In this document: piece by piece, positions 25,185-34,147 of the stretch
How positions within the stretch are numbered: the stretch's first letter is position 1
How the letters are laid out: the number at the start of each line of letters is the position of its first letter
Assembly: GCF_034521915.1 (NCBI RefSeq)
Contig: NZ_JAXHLU010000004.1
Span: 372,001-436,000 of the forward strand
Length of the DNA stretch: 64,000 nt
Reading direction: 5' to 3'
DNA from: Fodinibius sp034521915
GTDB taxonomy: Bacteria > Bacteroidota > Rhodothermia > Balneolales > Balneolaceae
The notes under the pieces: generated by a model
What the model saw: only the letters and a program-made list of their open reading frames with translations
Told to the model about the DNA's origin: nothing
The model's database searches: none
Made by a program: the position numbers and the translations under genes

Positions 25185-25739
25185 CTATTCTTCATCGGCA
25201 GCCATCTTATTGATGGCACTGTCGATAGGAATTCTGTAAGTACCGTTTTCAAGATCTACAACACCAAAACTATCGAGTTGTTGTCTTGCTTGTCTTTTCA
25301 TCTGGTTAACCTGATAGTATTCACTTTCAGATGATACACGTTCTTGAGTAGCTTCTGTGTTGTACTCATACATCTCATAAAGACCGCGTACAAATATAAC
25401 AACCAAAATTGTACCAAAAAGACTCCAAAAAATAAGGCGTTTGTAATTTAGCTTATCTTGCATCACTCCGTGTTCAACAGAGTTGGCTAACTCTTCGTCA
25501 GTTACTTCAACATCAATGGTTTCAACTGGTTCTTCAGGAGAAGATGTATCTTTATCTTCTTCAGTCTTAAAAACATCTTCTCCACCTTTTTCAAGCTCAG
25601 TTGCCCACATTAGAATAACCGAAACGGGTACATCATATTTCTTTGATAGTTTGTCCAGATTTTGCTTGGACTGGTCTAATGCTTTTTGCGCAACTTCTTT
25701 TTTAAAATCGGCAGAATAATTTTGCTTCTCGTTAGCCAT
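25185..25739 (-). CDS. HTH (transposase OrfA-like) and single-TM protein in the act-cox operon
   Basis: A 184-residue protein I cannot place in a named family. Residues 8-57 look like the helix-turn-helix of IS3-type OrfA/Transposase_8 proteins (SADFKKEVAQKALDQ, LSKKYDVPVSVILMWATEL). An acidic linker rich in Glu/Asp follows, then one membrane helix (RLIFWSLFGTILVVIFVRGLY, about 101-121) and a C-terminal ~65-residue region with charged coiled-coil-like character. It lies between actF and the SCO gene in one continuous minus-strand operon with 10-base spacing to SCO. A small accessory subunit of the ACIII-oxidase supercomplex is plausible; a membrane-tethered regulator is the alternative. Confidence 0.6.
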   Translation of the reverse strand: MANEKQNYSADFKKEVAQKALDQSKQNLDKLSKKYDVPVSVILMWATELEKGGEDVFKTEEDKDTSSPEEPVETIDVEVTDEELANSVEHGVMQDKLNYKRLIFWSLFGTILVVIFVRGLYEMYEYNTEATQERVSSESEYYQVNQMKRQARQQLDSFGVVDLENGTYRIPIDSAINKMAADEE

Positions 25740-25790
25740 GAAAATAAAAGCTTTATTAGCAGTGACAGCTTTACTGCGTTAGTAACAGAT

Positions 25791-26975
25791 TTAATGTTTG
25801 TTAAGTGAATCTCCCAATTTCGGATCGTTAATAGGCACCATTTTATTTTGTTTAAACTTATAGAAGAATAATCCTAAAAAGATGCCTCCAAGTCCAATGA
25901 AGCTGGTAATAGTCATCCAGTTAAGATGAAATCCATGGTGATTGAGTACCGGCATAACAAGCCAGTAAAGTTCAACCAGATGTGATACTAAAATCAAGGT
26001 GGCAATACTGCCTACAACTTTTGGTTTGGATTTTGGTCCTTTTGGAAGTAAAACTATAAATGGAATTACAAAACGTCCCAATAGGTAAAACCATGCTAAA
26101 TATTCATATCCACCGCTAAGCCGTTCTAAATACCAGACGGTTTCTTCGGGGATATTGGCATAGTAAATCAGTAAAAATTGACTAAAGGCGATATAGGCGT
26201 AGAATACGGTAAAGCCAAACATCTGCACACCCAGATCATAAATATGTCCTTTCTGGATGGTATTTGTAAGTAAATCATTTTTCCAGAGGAAAAATATGAT
26301 TAGAATCAATGCTGCGAATAATCCCTGGAAACTCATTGCGAAGTAATAAACGCCAAAAATAGTAGAATACCAGTGGGGATCAAGCGACATGATCCAATCA
26401 AAAGAGGCAAAGGCAAGGGTAATGGCAAAGAAAAATAGTCCCGGACCACTGGTTCTGCGCAGTAGAGTTTGCAATCCCCAGTCGCCGGTTTTATCCATTT
26501 CAACCGATTTTGAATAAAGCCGATAACCAAGGAAGCTCCAGAGGGCGAAGTAGATAAACTGACGAATGATGAAGAATGTCGTATTCAAATAAGGTTCTTT
26601 CCCCTGTAAAACCGGATCGGCGGCAATGGCATCAGCGTGGGTCCAGTGATAAAGAGAGTGCATTCCAAAAAAGATGGGAATAATAAACAATCCCCAGATC
26701 CAGAAATATGAAGAAAACGTCTCTGGAATTCTTCGCAGCACGGCACTCCATTCTGATCGTGTTAAATGCTGAACCATAACAAAGAACAAACTTCCGAGTG
26801 CTATGCTTGAGAAAAAGGAAAAACTTACCAGATAAGAAAAGAAAAACTGATCATGATCAAGGAAGTATCCAACACCGGTAGCCAAAAGGCCTACAATTCC
26901 CACTCCAAATAATGATTTGGTTACATTCAGATCAGAAGGAAACTCCAGTGTATCAGTTATTTTGGGCTTGCTCAT
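25791..26975 (-). CDS. actF: Alternative Complex III subunit ActF (quinol:cytochrome c oxidoreductase quinone-binding subunit)
   Basis: ActF is one of the two NrfD/PsrC-like integral subunits of Alternative Complex III. The 394-residue protein has about ten hydrophobic helices. Family stretches include WAVLRRIPETFSSYFWIWG-like text (SEWSAVLRRIPETFSSYFW), ASFDWIMSLDPHWYSTIFGVY and VMPVLNHHGFHLNW near the C-terminus. It shares ancestry with ActC and lies at the end of the actABCDEF run. It is expected to be held in the membrane without cofactors, contributing to the proton path. Confidence 0.93.
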   Translation of the reverse strand: MSKPKITDTLEFPSDLNVTKSLFGVGIVGLLATGVGYFLDHDQFFFSYLVSFSFFSSIALGSLFFVMVQHLTRSEWSAVLRRIPETFSSYFWIWGLFIIPIFFGMHSLYHWTHADAIAADPVLQGKEPYLNTTFFIIRQFIYFALWSFLGYRLYSKSVEMDKTGDWGLQTLLRRTSGPGLFFFAITLAFASFDWIMSLDPHWYSTIFGVYYFAMSFQGLFAALILIIFFLWKNDLLTNTIQKGHIYDLGVQMFGFTVFYAYIAFSQFLLIYYANIPEETVWYLERLSGGYEYLAWFYLLGRFVIPFIVLLPKGPKSKPKVVGSIATLILVSHLVELYWLVMPVLNHHGFHLNWMTITSFIGLGGIFLGLFFYKFKQNKMVPINDPKLGDSLNKH

Positions 26976-27020
26976 AGATTAAACCAATCGTTTATATACG
27001 TTAAATACGTTTTTAAAATA

Positions 27021-28010
27021 TTATTCAGCGTTTTCACTCAATGATTTTATATACTCAACGAGTGAGTTTATTTTGCTATCACTTAGAAAATCGTATGAAA
27101 CCATAGAAGGAGGATATCCTTCTACTACTTTAGCTGATGGATTTACGATAGATTCTGTCAAATATTCTTCATCAGCGGTGGCTGTGGATCCGTCGTCAAA
27201 CGTTCGTTCAGACCCATATAAATTTTGCCAGGTTGGCCCAACCATTTTAGAGCCATCGATAGAGTGACAGGTAGTGCAGCCGTTATTTTGTGCAATCGTT
27301 TTACCACGTTCTACGGAAACTTCTCCGCCATCGCCGCTCGCCTGGGCTTCTTTTTTGGCCTGTTCGGCAGCTAATTGTTCCTGATAATCTTCTTCTAGAG
27401 CAGCCAGATCTACATCGTACTCTTGAATTTCATCTTCAGAAACATTTTGACTTTTCTGCAGTGCACGCACATAAGCTACAATAGCCCATCGATCTTTGAC
27501 AGAAATTTGCGTAGCATATGATGGCATGTTTCGAATTCCATTTGCAATAACAGAGTAAAGGTATCCATCGCTTTGATTTCTCAAACGTTCAATATGGAAA
27601 CTCGGAGCGGGAACATATCCGTAATTGTTTGCCATAATAATGCCGTTTCCGTCACCTGCTATTCCATGACAGGGCGTACAAAATACTTCGTATTGATCTT
27701 TACCTCGGTAAATAAATGATTTTGTAACATCAACGGGGATATCTTCCACAAAGCTGCTGTCCTCATTAATGCCTTGGTATAAAGCTTTGTCTTCTTTAAG
27801 GTTTCCACGTGCTATTGTTCCATCAACCGGCTTTCGCATAGCTCGATTGTCCGCAAAGAACTCATTCTTTTCCTGTGCTTCAAAACGTTTTTGTTGATCC
27901 ATATTCATATTAGGGTGAACAGGCTGAGATTGAAACTTTTCACCCCTGCACCCAGCTAAAGCCAATGGGAAGACAATAACAGCTAATAATAAGTACTTGG
28001 AAACTTTCAT
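27021..28010 (-). CDS. actE: Alternative Complex III subunit ActE, lipoprotein cytochrome c with two CxxCH sites
   Basis: ActE is the cytochrome c subunit of ACIII that passes electrons toward the oxidase. From ATG 28010 it has 329 residues with a lipoprotein signal (MKVSKYLLLAVIVFPLALAGC, lipobox LAGC). The first cytochrome domain has CTPCHG near residue 110 and ends in a family-typical RWAIVAYVRALQ. A second, C-terminal domain has CTTCHS near residue 245 and is nearly the same as the c domain of CoxB. Characterised ActE proteins are described as monoheme, so the second heme domain is unusual. A TTG upstream (28046) abutting actD would spoil the lipoprotein signal, so I reject it. Confidence 0.92.
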   Translation of the reverse strand: MKVSKYLLLAVIVFPLALAGCRGEKFQSQPVHPNMNMDQQKRFEAQEKNEFFADNRAMRKPVDGTIARGNLKEDKALYQGINEDSSFVEDIPVDVTKSFIYRGKDQYEVFCTPCHGIAGDGNGIIMANNYGYVPAPSFHIERLRNQSDGYLYSVIANGIRNMPSYATQISVKDRWAIVAYVRALQKSQNVSEDEIQEYDVDLAALEEDYQEQLAAEQAKKEAQASGDGGEVSVERGKTIAQNNGCTTCHSIDGSKMVGPTWQNLYGSERTFDDGSTATADEEYLTESIVNPSAKVVEGYPPSMVSYDFLSDSKINSLVEYIKSLSENAE

Positions 28011-28046
28011 CGGATCGTTATGCGAACTAAAGATTTTTGTGGTCAA

Positions 28047-28595
28047 TTATTCCGAATCGTATACGGTTTCAATGTGTGTTGCTCCATTATCCTGGAACAG
28101 CTTTTTTACTTTCTCTTCAGAAAAGAGATCATCAGAAGCTTCAATATGAACAAAGAAGCCATCATCCGACGCCTTTGAAAAGCGCTCTACATTAAATAAT
28201 GGATTATACAGGCGTGGCAATTTATTGAGAGCAAGCATACCAAAAGTAGCGGCAAAGGCTGCAAGCAGAACGGTTATCTCAAATGTTATGGGTACATAAA
28301 TTGGAAAGTTGATAAATGGCTTACCGCTAATGTTCATCGGATACTCGTAGCCCATTACCCATATCATTAATGCCAGTGCACCTATCATACCGGTAAGAGC
28401 TCCACCCAGTACAATCCAGCCAAGGGGAGATTTTTTTAATCCCATGGCTTTTTCCATCCCGTGGATGGGAAAGGGAGCATAGGTATCGAAATCCTGGTAT
28501 CCGGATTTTTTAACCGAAGAAGCGGCATCAACGAGCTCTTTTGGATTTCTGAACTCGGCCAATACACCGTAAATTTGTTTGTTTTCTGCGTCCAT
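28047..28595 (-). CDS. actD: Alternative Complex III subunit ActD (DUF3341)
   Basis: A 182-residue DUF3341 protein, the ActD subunit of ACIII. The N-terminal cytoplasmic ferredoxin-like region (YGVLAEFRNPKELVDAA, YAPFPIHGMEKAMGL) is followed by two membrane helices (LGWIVLGGALTGMIGALALM and ITFEITVLLAAFAATFGML) with the short loop MNISGKPFINFPIYVP. The C-terminal part has the family FFVHIEASD segment. It binds no cofactor; the family HGM/SP-type turn is intact. It sits between actC and actE in the expected order. Confidence 0.95.
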   Translation of the reverse strand: MDAENKQIYGVLAEFRNPKELVDAASSVKKSGYQDFDTYAPFPIHGMEKAMGLKKSPLGWIVLGGALTGMIGALALMIWVMGYEYPMNISGKPFINFPIYVPITFEITVLLAAFAATFGMLALNKLPRLYNPLFNVERFSKASDDGFFVHIEASDDLFSEEKVKKLFQDNGATHIETVYDSE

Positions 28596-28607
28596 AAATA
28601 TCAGTTA

Positions 28608-30041
28608 CTAAACAGTTTGCTCTTGTTGAACAACAACAGGTTTGGTTTTCTCTATATCAAATTCGTTGGTTTCTTCATCGTAGTTGTGCGGATCTGCCTG
28701 CGGCATAACTCCTTTAACTTCTGCAATGGCAACCATTGGCAAGAAGCGCAGAAATAGCAGGAAGAAGGTGAAGAAAAGTCCAAATGTTCCAACGTACGTT
28801 ATAATATCCCAGAAAGTGGGTGAATAATAGTCCCACGCAGAGGGCATAAAGTCTGTTGAGAGTGAAGCAACGGAAATCATAAAGCGTTCAAACCACATTC
28901 CAATGTTCACAATAATGGAAATAACAAATGTGATAGCGACGTTGCGTCGTATCTTCTTGAACCAGAGGAATTGCGGGGTTACCACATTACAGAACATCAG
29001 GATCCAGAAGCCCCAGGCATAGGGACCAACGACGTAAAGCCAGAAAATTCCTTGTTCGTAAATATAGCCGCTATACCAAGCTATAAAACCTTCCATCAGG
29101 TACGCAAAAGCAACCAGGTTACCTGTTATCATCATCACAAGATTCATCTTTTCCATGATATCAATGTTCATGATGTCTTCAAGACCGTAGATTTTTCGAG
29201 CGATCAACATCAGCGTTAATACCATGGCAAAGCCGGAATAAATAGCACCGGCTACAAAGTAGGGCGGAAAAATGGTACTATGCCAGCCCGGTATAACTGA
29301 AACGGCAAAGTCAAAAGATACAATGGTGTGAACCGAAAGTACCAGCGGAGTGGCAAGGCCGGCCAAAATCATGTAGGCTTTTTCGTAGTTCCACCAGTTT
29401 CGAAAACTGCCCGTCCATCCGAGGGAGGCAATTCCATATGAAATTTTAGCAATTTTATTCTTGGCTTTATCGCGGAGCGTGGCAAAGTCGGGAATCAATC
29501 CAACATACCAGAAGAGTAATGAAACGGTGAAATACGTGCTTACCGCAAAAACATCCCAAAGTAGCGGACTCGAGAAGTTCGGCCAGGCTGCCATCGAGTT
29601 GGGAATGGGGAATACCCAATAGATAACCCAGATACGTCCCACGTGGATAGCAGGGAAGATACCGGCACACATTACAGCAAAAATTGTCATGGCCTCGGCA
29701 AAACGGTTAATCGCCGTTCGCCAACCTTGTCTAAAGAGGAAAAGAATAGCAGAAATAAGTGTTCCGGCGTGACCAATACCAACCCACCAAACGAAGTTGA
29801 TAATAGCCCAACCCCATCCGGCCGGGTTATTAAGTCCCCAAATTCCGGTACCATCCCAGACCAGATAACCGATTGCCCCTAAAAGGGTAATCAATAAAAT
29901 ATTGGCAAGGCCAAAAGCTAAGTACCATAATTTTGGAGTGGGAGATAATGGAGTCTTGGCAATAAGATCAGTTATACTCCCAAAGGAATGATCTCCTTTT
30001 ACGAGTGCTGGCTCTGGTACGTATTTATAATCTGTGCTCAT
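28608..30041 (-). CDS. actC: Alternative Complex III subunit ActC (NrfD/PsrC-like quinol-binding subunit)
   Basis: ActC is the membrane subunit where menaquinol is thought to be oxidised, next to ActB. The 477-residue protein has about ten helices and belongs to the NrfD/PsrC polysulfide reductase family. Visible conserved stretches are NFVWWVGIGHAGTLISAIL near residue 90, FPNSMAAWPNFSSPLLWD-like text (PNSMAAWPNFSSPLLWD), SFDFAVSVIPGWHSTIFPPY and WFERFMISVASLSTDFMPS. It lies between actB (18-base gap) and actD (12-base gap). Confidence 0.95.
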   Translation of the reverse strand: MSTDYKYVPEPALVKGDHSFGSITDLIAKTPLSPTPKLWYLAFGLANILLITLLGAIGYLVWDGTGIWGLNNPAGWGWAIINFVWWVGIGHAGTLISAILFLFRQGWRTAINRFAEAMTIFAVMCAGIFPAIHVGRIWVIYWVFPIPNSMAAWPNFSSPLLWDVFAVSTYFTVSLLFWYVGLIPDFATLRDKAKNKIAKISYGIASLGWTGSFRNWWNYEKAYMILAGLATPLVLSVHTIVSFDFAVSVIPGWHSTIFPPYFVAGAIYSGFAMVLTLMLIARKIYGLEDIMNIDIMEKMNLVMMITGNLVAFAYLMEGFIAWYSGYIYEQGIFWLYVVGPYAWGFWILMFCNVVTPQFLWFKKIRRNVAITFVISIIVNIGMWFERFMISVASLSTDFMPSAWDYYSPTFWDIITYVGTFGLFFTFFLLFLRFLPMVAIAEVKGVMPQADPHNYDEETNEFDIEKTKPVVVQQEQTV

Positions 30042-30059
30042 CGTAAAGTATGTTGAAAA

Positions 30060-33000
30060 TTAAGCCAATTTGGGATTGGGATTACGAACTTTAGCAAGAT
30101 ACGACGTTCTTGGTCGCGTATTAAGCTCTTCGAGAAGCAAGTAGTTACGGTTGTTCTTCTTCGTTTTTACTACTTCGCTTTCGGGATCGGTGAGATCACC
30201 AAAGTAGATAGCATCTGCGGGACAAGCTTGCTGACAAGCCGTCTCTACAGCACCATCTTCAGGTTTCATGGTTTCGCCGTTTGTTTCAATATCGCGATTG
30301 ATCTTGGCGCGGTTTACACGTTGTACACAATACGTACATTTTTCCATCACGCCGCGGAATCGCACGGTTACTTCCGGATTCATCGCCATCTGGATGATTT
30401 CCGGATCGTCTCCACCTGTTAAAAATTCCTTAGTATAGTTGAAGAAGTTGAAGCGACGAACCTTATATGGACAGTTATTTGCGCAATAACGGGTTCCGAT
30501 ACAGCGGTTATAGGTCATCTGATTCATGCCATCATCGCTGTGGGTGGTTGCCGCTACAGGACAAACCTGCTCGCAAGGAGCCAGCTCACAGTGCATACAA
30601 GGCACAGGCTGGTGTAGGGCATTCGGATCGTTGACATCACCGTCAAAATAGCGGTCATTTCTGATCCAGTGCATCTCGCGTCCACGACTTACCTCGCGCT
30701 TACCTACCACCGGAATGTTATTTTCGGCCGTACAGGCAATCGTACAAACGCCGCAACCGGTACAGGTATTTAGGTCGATAGACATACCCCATTGCGGTTC
30801 TTCTTCGGGATACTCCTGTTCGTCAATAGAATTAAATATCGAAAGGGGCCGATCTTTTCCGTGTTCATCAGCATAAGCAAGACCGGGCATCTCGGCATCG
30901 TAGGAAGATTCGTAAGTCGAGAAATTTGGATTCTCTTTATATTCTTGAAGGGTGGCATGTCGCAATAGCGATCGCCCTTCCATCGTGTTATGGTCTTGCG
31001 TACAGGCTATCTCATACGTTTTGCCAGTTTTTTCTACTGATACATTGCTGGCAAAATGCATATTAGTTGTTGTGCGCAACGGATAGGTATCAACACCTGT
31101 TTTATTAGCTACGCGCCCAACACCTTCGCGACCATATCCCACGGTAATGGTGATGCTGTCGTCGGCATGGCCGGGTTGAACCCAAGCCGGAATCTCAATA
31201 GTAGTACCGTCAACAGTAATAGAAATAACTTCGACTTCTGATTTTCCAAGGCCTGCTTCTTTTACACCCAGGTCGTCTGCTGTTTTCTTACTCATCAGCG
31301 CAACATTATCCCAGGTGATCTTTGTCATCGGCTTGGGAAGCTCTTGCAGCCATCCGTTATTGGCGAAGCGACCGTCGAACACCGTAGAGTCAGGTCGAAT
31401 GACCAGCTCCATGCCATCAGCGGGTGTTGCATTGCTGATGAAGTTACGAGCCTGTGAATTAAATCCATTTGAAATATTTACCGAGGCTGTAGAAAATGTT
31501 TCTTTACCTGCTACTCCATCGTGTAGCGCTTTATTCCACTGGCTCGTAAAGTTGTTTGAATAATAATTTTTCCACGTATTCTGAACCAGGTCATAACCTT
31601 TTGCTTGTTCTCCGTTCAGAATAATATTCAGAAATTCAATTTCGCTTATTCCGGAATACAGAGGTTCAATTTGCGGTTGGATGATAGAGCGTGTTCCTGA
31701 ATAGGAATATCCATCGCCCCAAGCCTCAAGAAAGTGAGCCCTGTTTATATGCCAGTTGGCCAGCTTTGAAGTTTCATCATAATAATTAGAGAGATGGATA
31801 ACCTGTCCGGCATTTTCAAGAGCATCTTCAAAGTTTAGGTCAGCCGGTGCCGTGAATGCAGGATTCGTTCCCACAAGCACAACTGTATCTACATTTCCAT
31901 TGTTCAAATCTTCAACTAAACCGGCAAAAACTTCACGATTGTTTTGGTTATCAACATGTGGAACTTCAAGATAATTAATGGTTTCGCCATTGTTGCCAAG
32001 CGCAACATTCATCGCTGCTACGGTGGCATGAAGTTCTGAACTGTGATCGCGTCCGACTGTTAATATAGAATTGCCTCGGTTGTCAAGCAGTTCTTCAGCC
32101 AGAATAGCGGTCCATTCGTGATCAGAAAATTTGTTGCTATAACCACTAAAAGCGGACAATCCATTCACAGAATTGGAAAGCTTAGCCGCCAGTGCATATA
32201 TAAAGAGTTCAATTTCGCCAGATTTAATGCGCAGGCGATTGTCAGCGTTGGAACCGGTAATGCTGAACGTGCTTTCAACAGCATAAAACCGAGACATGTC
32301 GTCATCTTCAGACATCACACGACGCCGATCAGTAAAACGCTTAGTGTTTTCAACACTGTTCTTGTCAGCGGCCGGATTCAGAAAGTCATCATCAAAACTT
32401 ACGATGACATCAGCTTCATCATACTTATTATATGTTCGTAATCGCTCACCGAATGCTATGTTAGTACCTTCAAGGGCATTGTCTTCTCCAAATGGCTCAT
32501 ATGTAATCCATTGCGCATTGGGGAATTGATCCAGCGCCTGATCCTTCATCCTGTTATAAGTAGGAGAAGAGTTCGTTTCAGAAATAAAAGCTATGTTTTG
32601 GTCAGTATCAGAAAAATGATCGTTACAAAATTCTGCGAAAGCACTAACCGAAGATCGCTCTCCGTCTTTACGGACGTAACGTGAACGGTCAGGATCAAAC
32701 ATATTTAGGATCTCGGCCTGACCAAAGATGCTGGTATTCCCGCTACTGGCCGGGTGCATCTCATTCCCTTCAATTTTTGTGGGCCGCCCTTCGTTGTTTT
32801 CAACAACAATACCATTTAGCGCATCCTGAAATGGCGAAGCGGAAGCGTAATATTGTGGTACGCCTTCTACTAAATCTTCCGGTTGCTTACTAAAGGGTAC
32901 AATTTTTTGTACCGGTCGCCGGCAGGCAGCAAATCCGGCAAGCGCAATGGAAGCTCCCATCACACGCAGAAAGCTGCGTCGTGATACTTTATCGTTAAGT

Positions 33001-33110
33001 TCGGTGGCATTTTCAGGAAATTCGCGCTCAACGAACTTTTCATACTCATCATTACGAGCAAGTTCGCCAAGGCTTTTCCAGTAATTGGGATTTTTTACTT
33101 CTTCGCTCAT
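30060..33110 (-). CDS. actB: Alternative Complex III subunit ActB (molybdopterin-oxidoreductase-like, Fe-S protein)
   Basis: ActB is the large periplasmic subunit of ACIII, 1016 residues. An N-terminal SRRSFLRVMG twin-arginine-type motif is followed by LAGFAAC, suggesting Tat export with lipid attachment. The first ~740 residues resemble molybdopterin oxidoreductases but are known to lack the cofactor in ACIII. The last ~270 form a ferredoxin-like part with four cysteine groups: CTGCGVCTIAC, CMHCELAPCEQVC, CIGTRYCANNC and CTYCVQRVNRAK/CQQAC. These fit three [4Fe-4S] and one [3Fe-4S] cluster. It relays electrons from quinol to ActA. Confidence 0.95.
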   Translation of the reverse strand: MSEEVKNPNYWKSLGELARNDEYEKFVEREFPENATELNDKVSRRSFLRVMGASIALAGFAACRRPVQKIVPFSKQPEDLVEGVPQYYASASPFQDALNGIVVENNEGRPTKIEGNEMHPASSGNTSIFGQAEILNMFDPDRSRYVRKDGERSSVSAFAEFCNDHFSDTDQNIAFISETNSSPTYNRMKDQALDQFPNAQWITYEPFGEDNALEGTNIAFGERLRTYNKYDEADVIVSFDDDFLNPAADKNSVENTKRFTDRRRVMSEDDDMSRFYAVESTFSITGSNADNRLRIKSGEIELFIYALAAKLSNSVNGLSAFSGYSNKFSDHEWTAILAEELLDNRGNSILTVGRDHSSELHATVAAMNVALGNNGETINYLEVPHVDNQNNREVFAGLVEDLNNGNVDTVVLVGTNPAFTAPADLNFEDALENAGQVIHLSNYYDETSKLANWHINRAHFLEAWGDGYSYSGTRSIIQPQIEPLYSGISEIEFLNIILNGEQAKGYDLVQNTWKNYYSNNFTSQWNKALHDGVAGKETFSTASVNISNGFNSQARNFISNATPADGMELVIRPDSTVFDGRFANNGWLQELPKPMTKITWDNVALMSKKTADDLGVKEAGLGKSEVEVISITVDGTTIEIPAWVQPGHADDSITITVGYGREGVGRVANKTGVDTYPLRTTTNMHFASNVSVEKTGKTYEIACTQDHNTMEGRSLLRHATLQEYKENPNFSTYESSYDAEMPGLAYADEHGKDRPLSIFNSIDEQEYPEEEPQWGMSIDLNTCTGCGVCTIACTAENNIPVVGKREVSRGREMHWIRNDRYFDGDVNDPNALHQPVPCMHCELAPCEQVCPVAATTHSDDGMNQMTYNRCIGTRYCANNCPYKVRRFNFFNYTKEFLTGGDDPEIIQMAMNPEVTVRFRGVMEKCTYCVQRVNRAKINRDIETNGETMKPEDGAVETACQQACPADAIYFGDLTDPESEVVKTKKNNRNYLLLEELNTRPRTSYLAKVRNPNPKLA

Positions 33111-33161
33111 TCCGTTACGATTGCGTTAATTCAGATTCGTTCGGTTAAATATTTCTTCTTA

Positions 33162-33815
33162 TTAATAATGGCAACTTTGACAATAGGTAGGGGGAGCAAT
33201 ATTGTGTTTTGCTACAAGCTCACGTCCCATTTCAATCTGATCTTTTTCCGGTTCATATCCCATTGTAGTGACTTCTTCAACCGGACGAACATTTTGCTCC
33301 GGATTACGGTGACAGTCAAGGCACCAACTCATACTTAAAGGCTCTTTTTGGTAGACTACTTCCATTCGATCAACACGTCCGTGACATGTTTCACAACCTA
33401 CCCCAACATTGACATGTGCTGCGTGATTGAAATAAGCGTAGTCCGGAAGATTGTGCACGCGAACCCATTCAATAGACTCTCCCGACTCCCAGCTGTCACG
33501 AATTTTTTGTATTTCTTCGGGCTTATTTTGTCCATCAATCTGATTGTGACAGTTCATGCATGTTTGCGTAGCCGGCACATTCGCGAACTTAGAATCAAAA
33601 ACGTTGGTGTGGCAATATTGACAATCAATATCAAGTTTGCCGGCATGCAGTTTATGGCTGTATTCGATGGGCTGCTCGGGAGCATAGCCTACATCGGTAT
33701 ATTCGGGAGAAAAGTAATACCAAACTCCTGCTACTGTTGCTGTCGCGAAAATAATGAGCCCGAGCAAAATACGTTGAGGTACTTCATTTGCCCATCGGGG
33801 AAAAATCTGAGCCAT
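33162..33815 (-). CDS. actA: Alternative Complex III subunit ActA, pentaheme cytochrome c
   Basis: ActA is the pentaheme subunit and the first gene of the act-cox run. The 217-residue protein has one N-terminal membrane anchor (RILLGLIIFATATVAGVWYYF) and five CxxCH sites: CQYCH, CMNCH, CETCH, CLDCH and CQSCH. Extra conserved histidines (PIEYSHKLHAG, YAYFNHAAHVNVG) serve as distal ligands. Length and heme number match characterised ActA. The divergent 332-base gap upstream separates it from the DUF420 gene and should hold the operon promoter, though no clear CAAAnnTA motif is visible there. Confidence 0.95.
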   Translation of the reverse strand: MAQIFPRWANEVPQRILLGLIIFATATVAGVWYYFSPEYTDVGYAPEQPIEYSHKLHAGKLDIDCQYCHTNVFDSKFANVPATQTCMNCHNQIDGQNKPEEIQKIRDSWESGESIEWVRVHNLPDYAYFNHAAHVNVGVGCETCHGRVDRMEVVYQKEPLSMSWCLDCHRNPEQNVRPVEEVTTMGYEPEKDQIEMGRELVAKHNIAPPTYCQSCHY

Positions 33816-34147
33816 GGGTTAAGTGATATTTGTCGTTACTTTTAAGCAGTTGTCCTCTAAAAGTTTTCGGCATGAAAGTATGGAAAATCCAACTCTTTTA
33901 GAACCCATAAAAATGAGCTCCCTAATATTTAAATCGAATCTAAATAGGATAGAGATTGTTCATTCATGCCCAAGAAATTAGTGAGCTAAAATATAATCTA
34001 TTTAGCAGAAATGCCTAATTGAATTATAGAATTCCGGGGAATTATACCTGTAAACTTGACAGACATTTAAACTAAAATGATCCTGTAGAAAAATTTAATA
34101 TTATGTATCTTCAGTCTACCAAAAAATGTGTGCGATAATACCAGTTT
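33816..34147. other. Divergent intergenic region between actA and the DUF420 gene
   Basis: No gene, tRNA or named RNA motif is seen in these 332 A/T-rich bases. It must hold the promoters of the act-cox operon and of the DUF420 gene. One notable dyad, AATTCC-GG-GGAATT at 34030-34043, could be an operator, but no regulator can be assigned. Confidence 0.4.

Noticed and set aside
33348..33845. 165-codon plus-strand ORF opposite actA
   Set aside because: A shadow of the heme-binding coding sequence; the minus-strand protein has five CxxCH sites and is certain.
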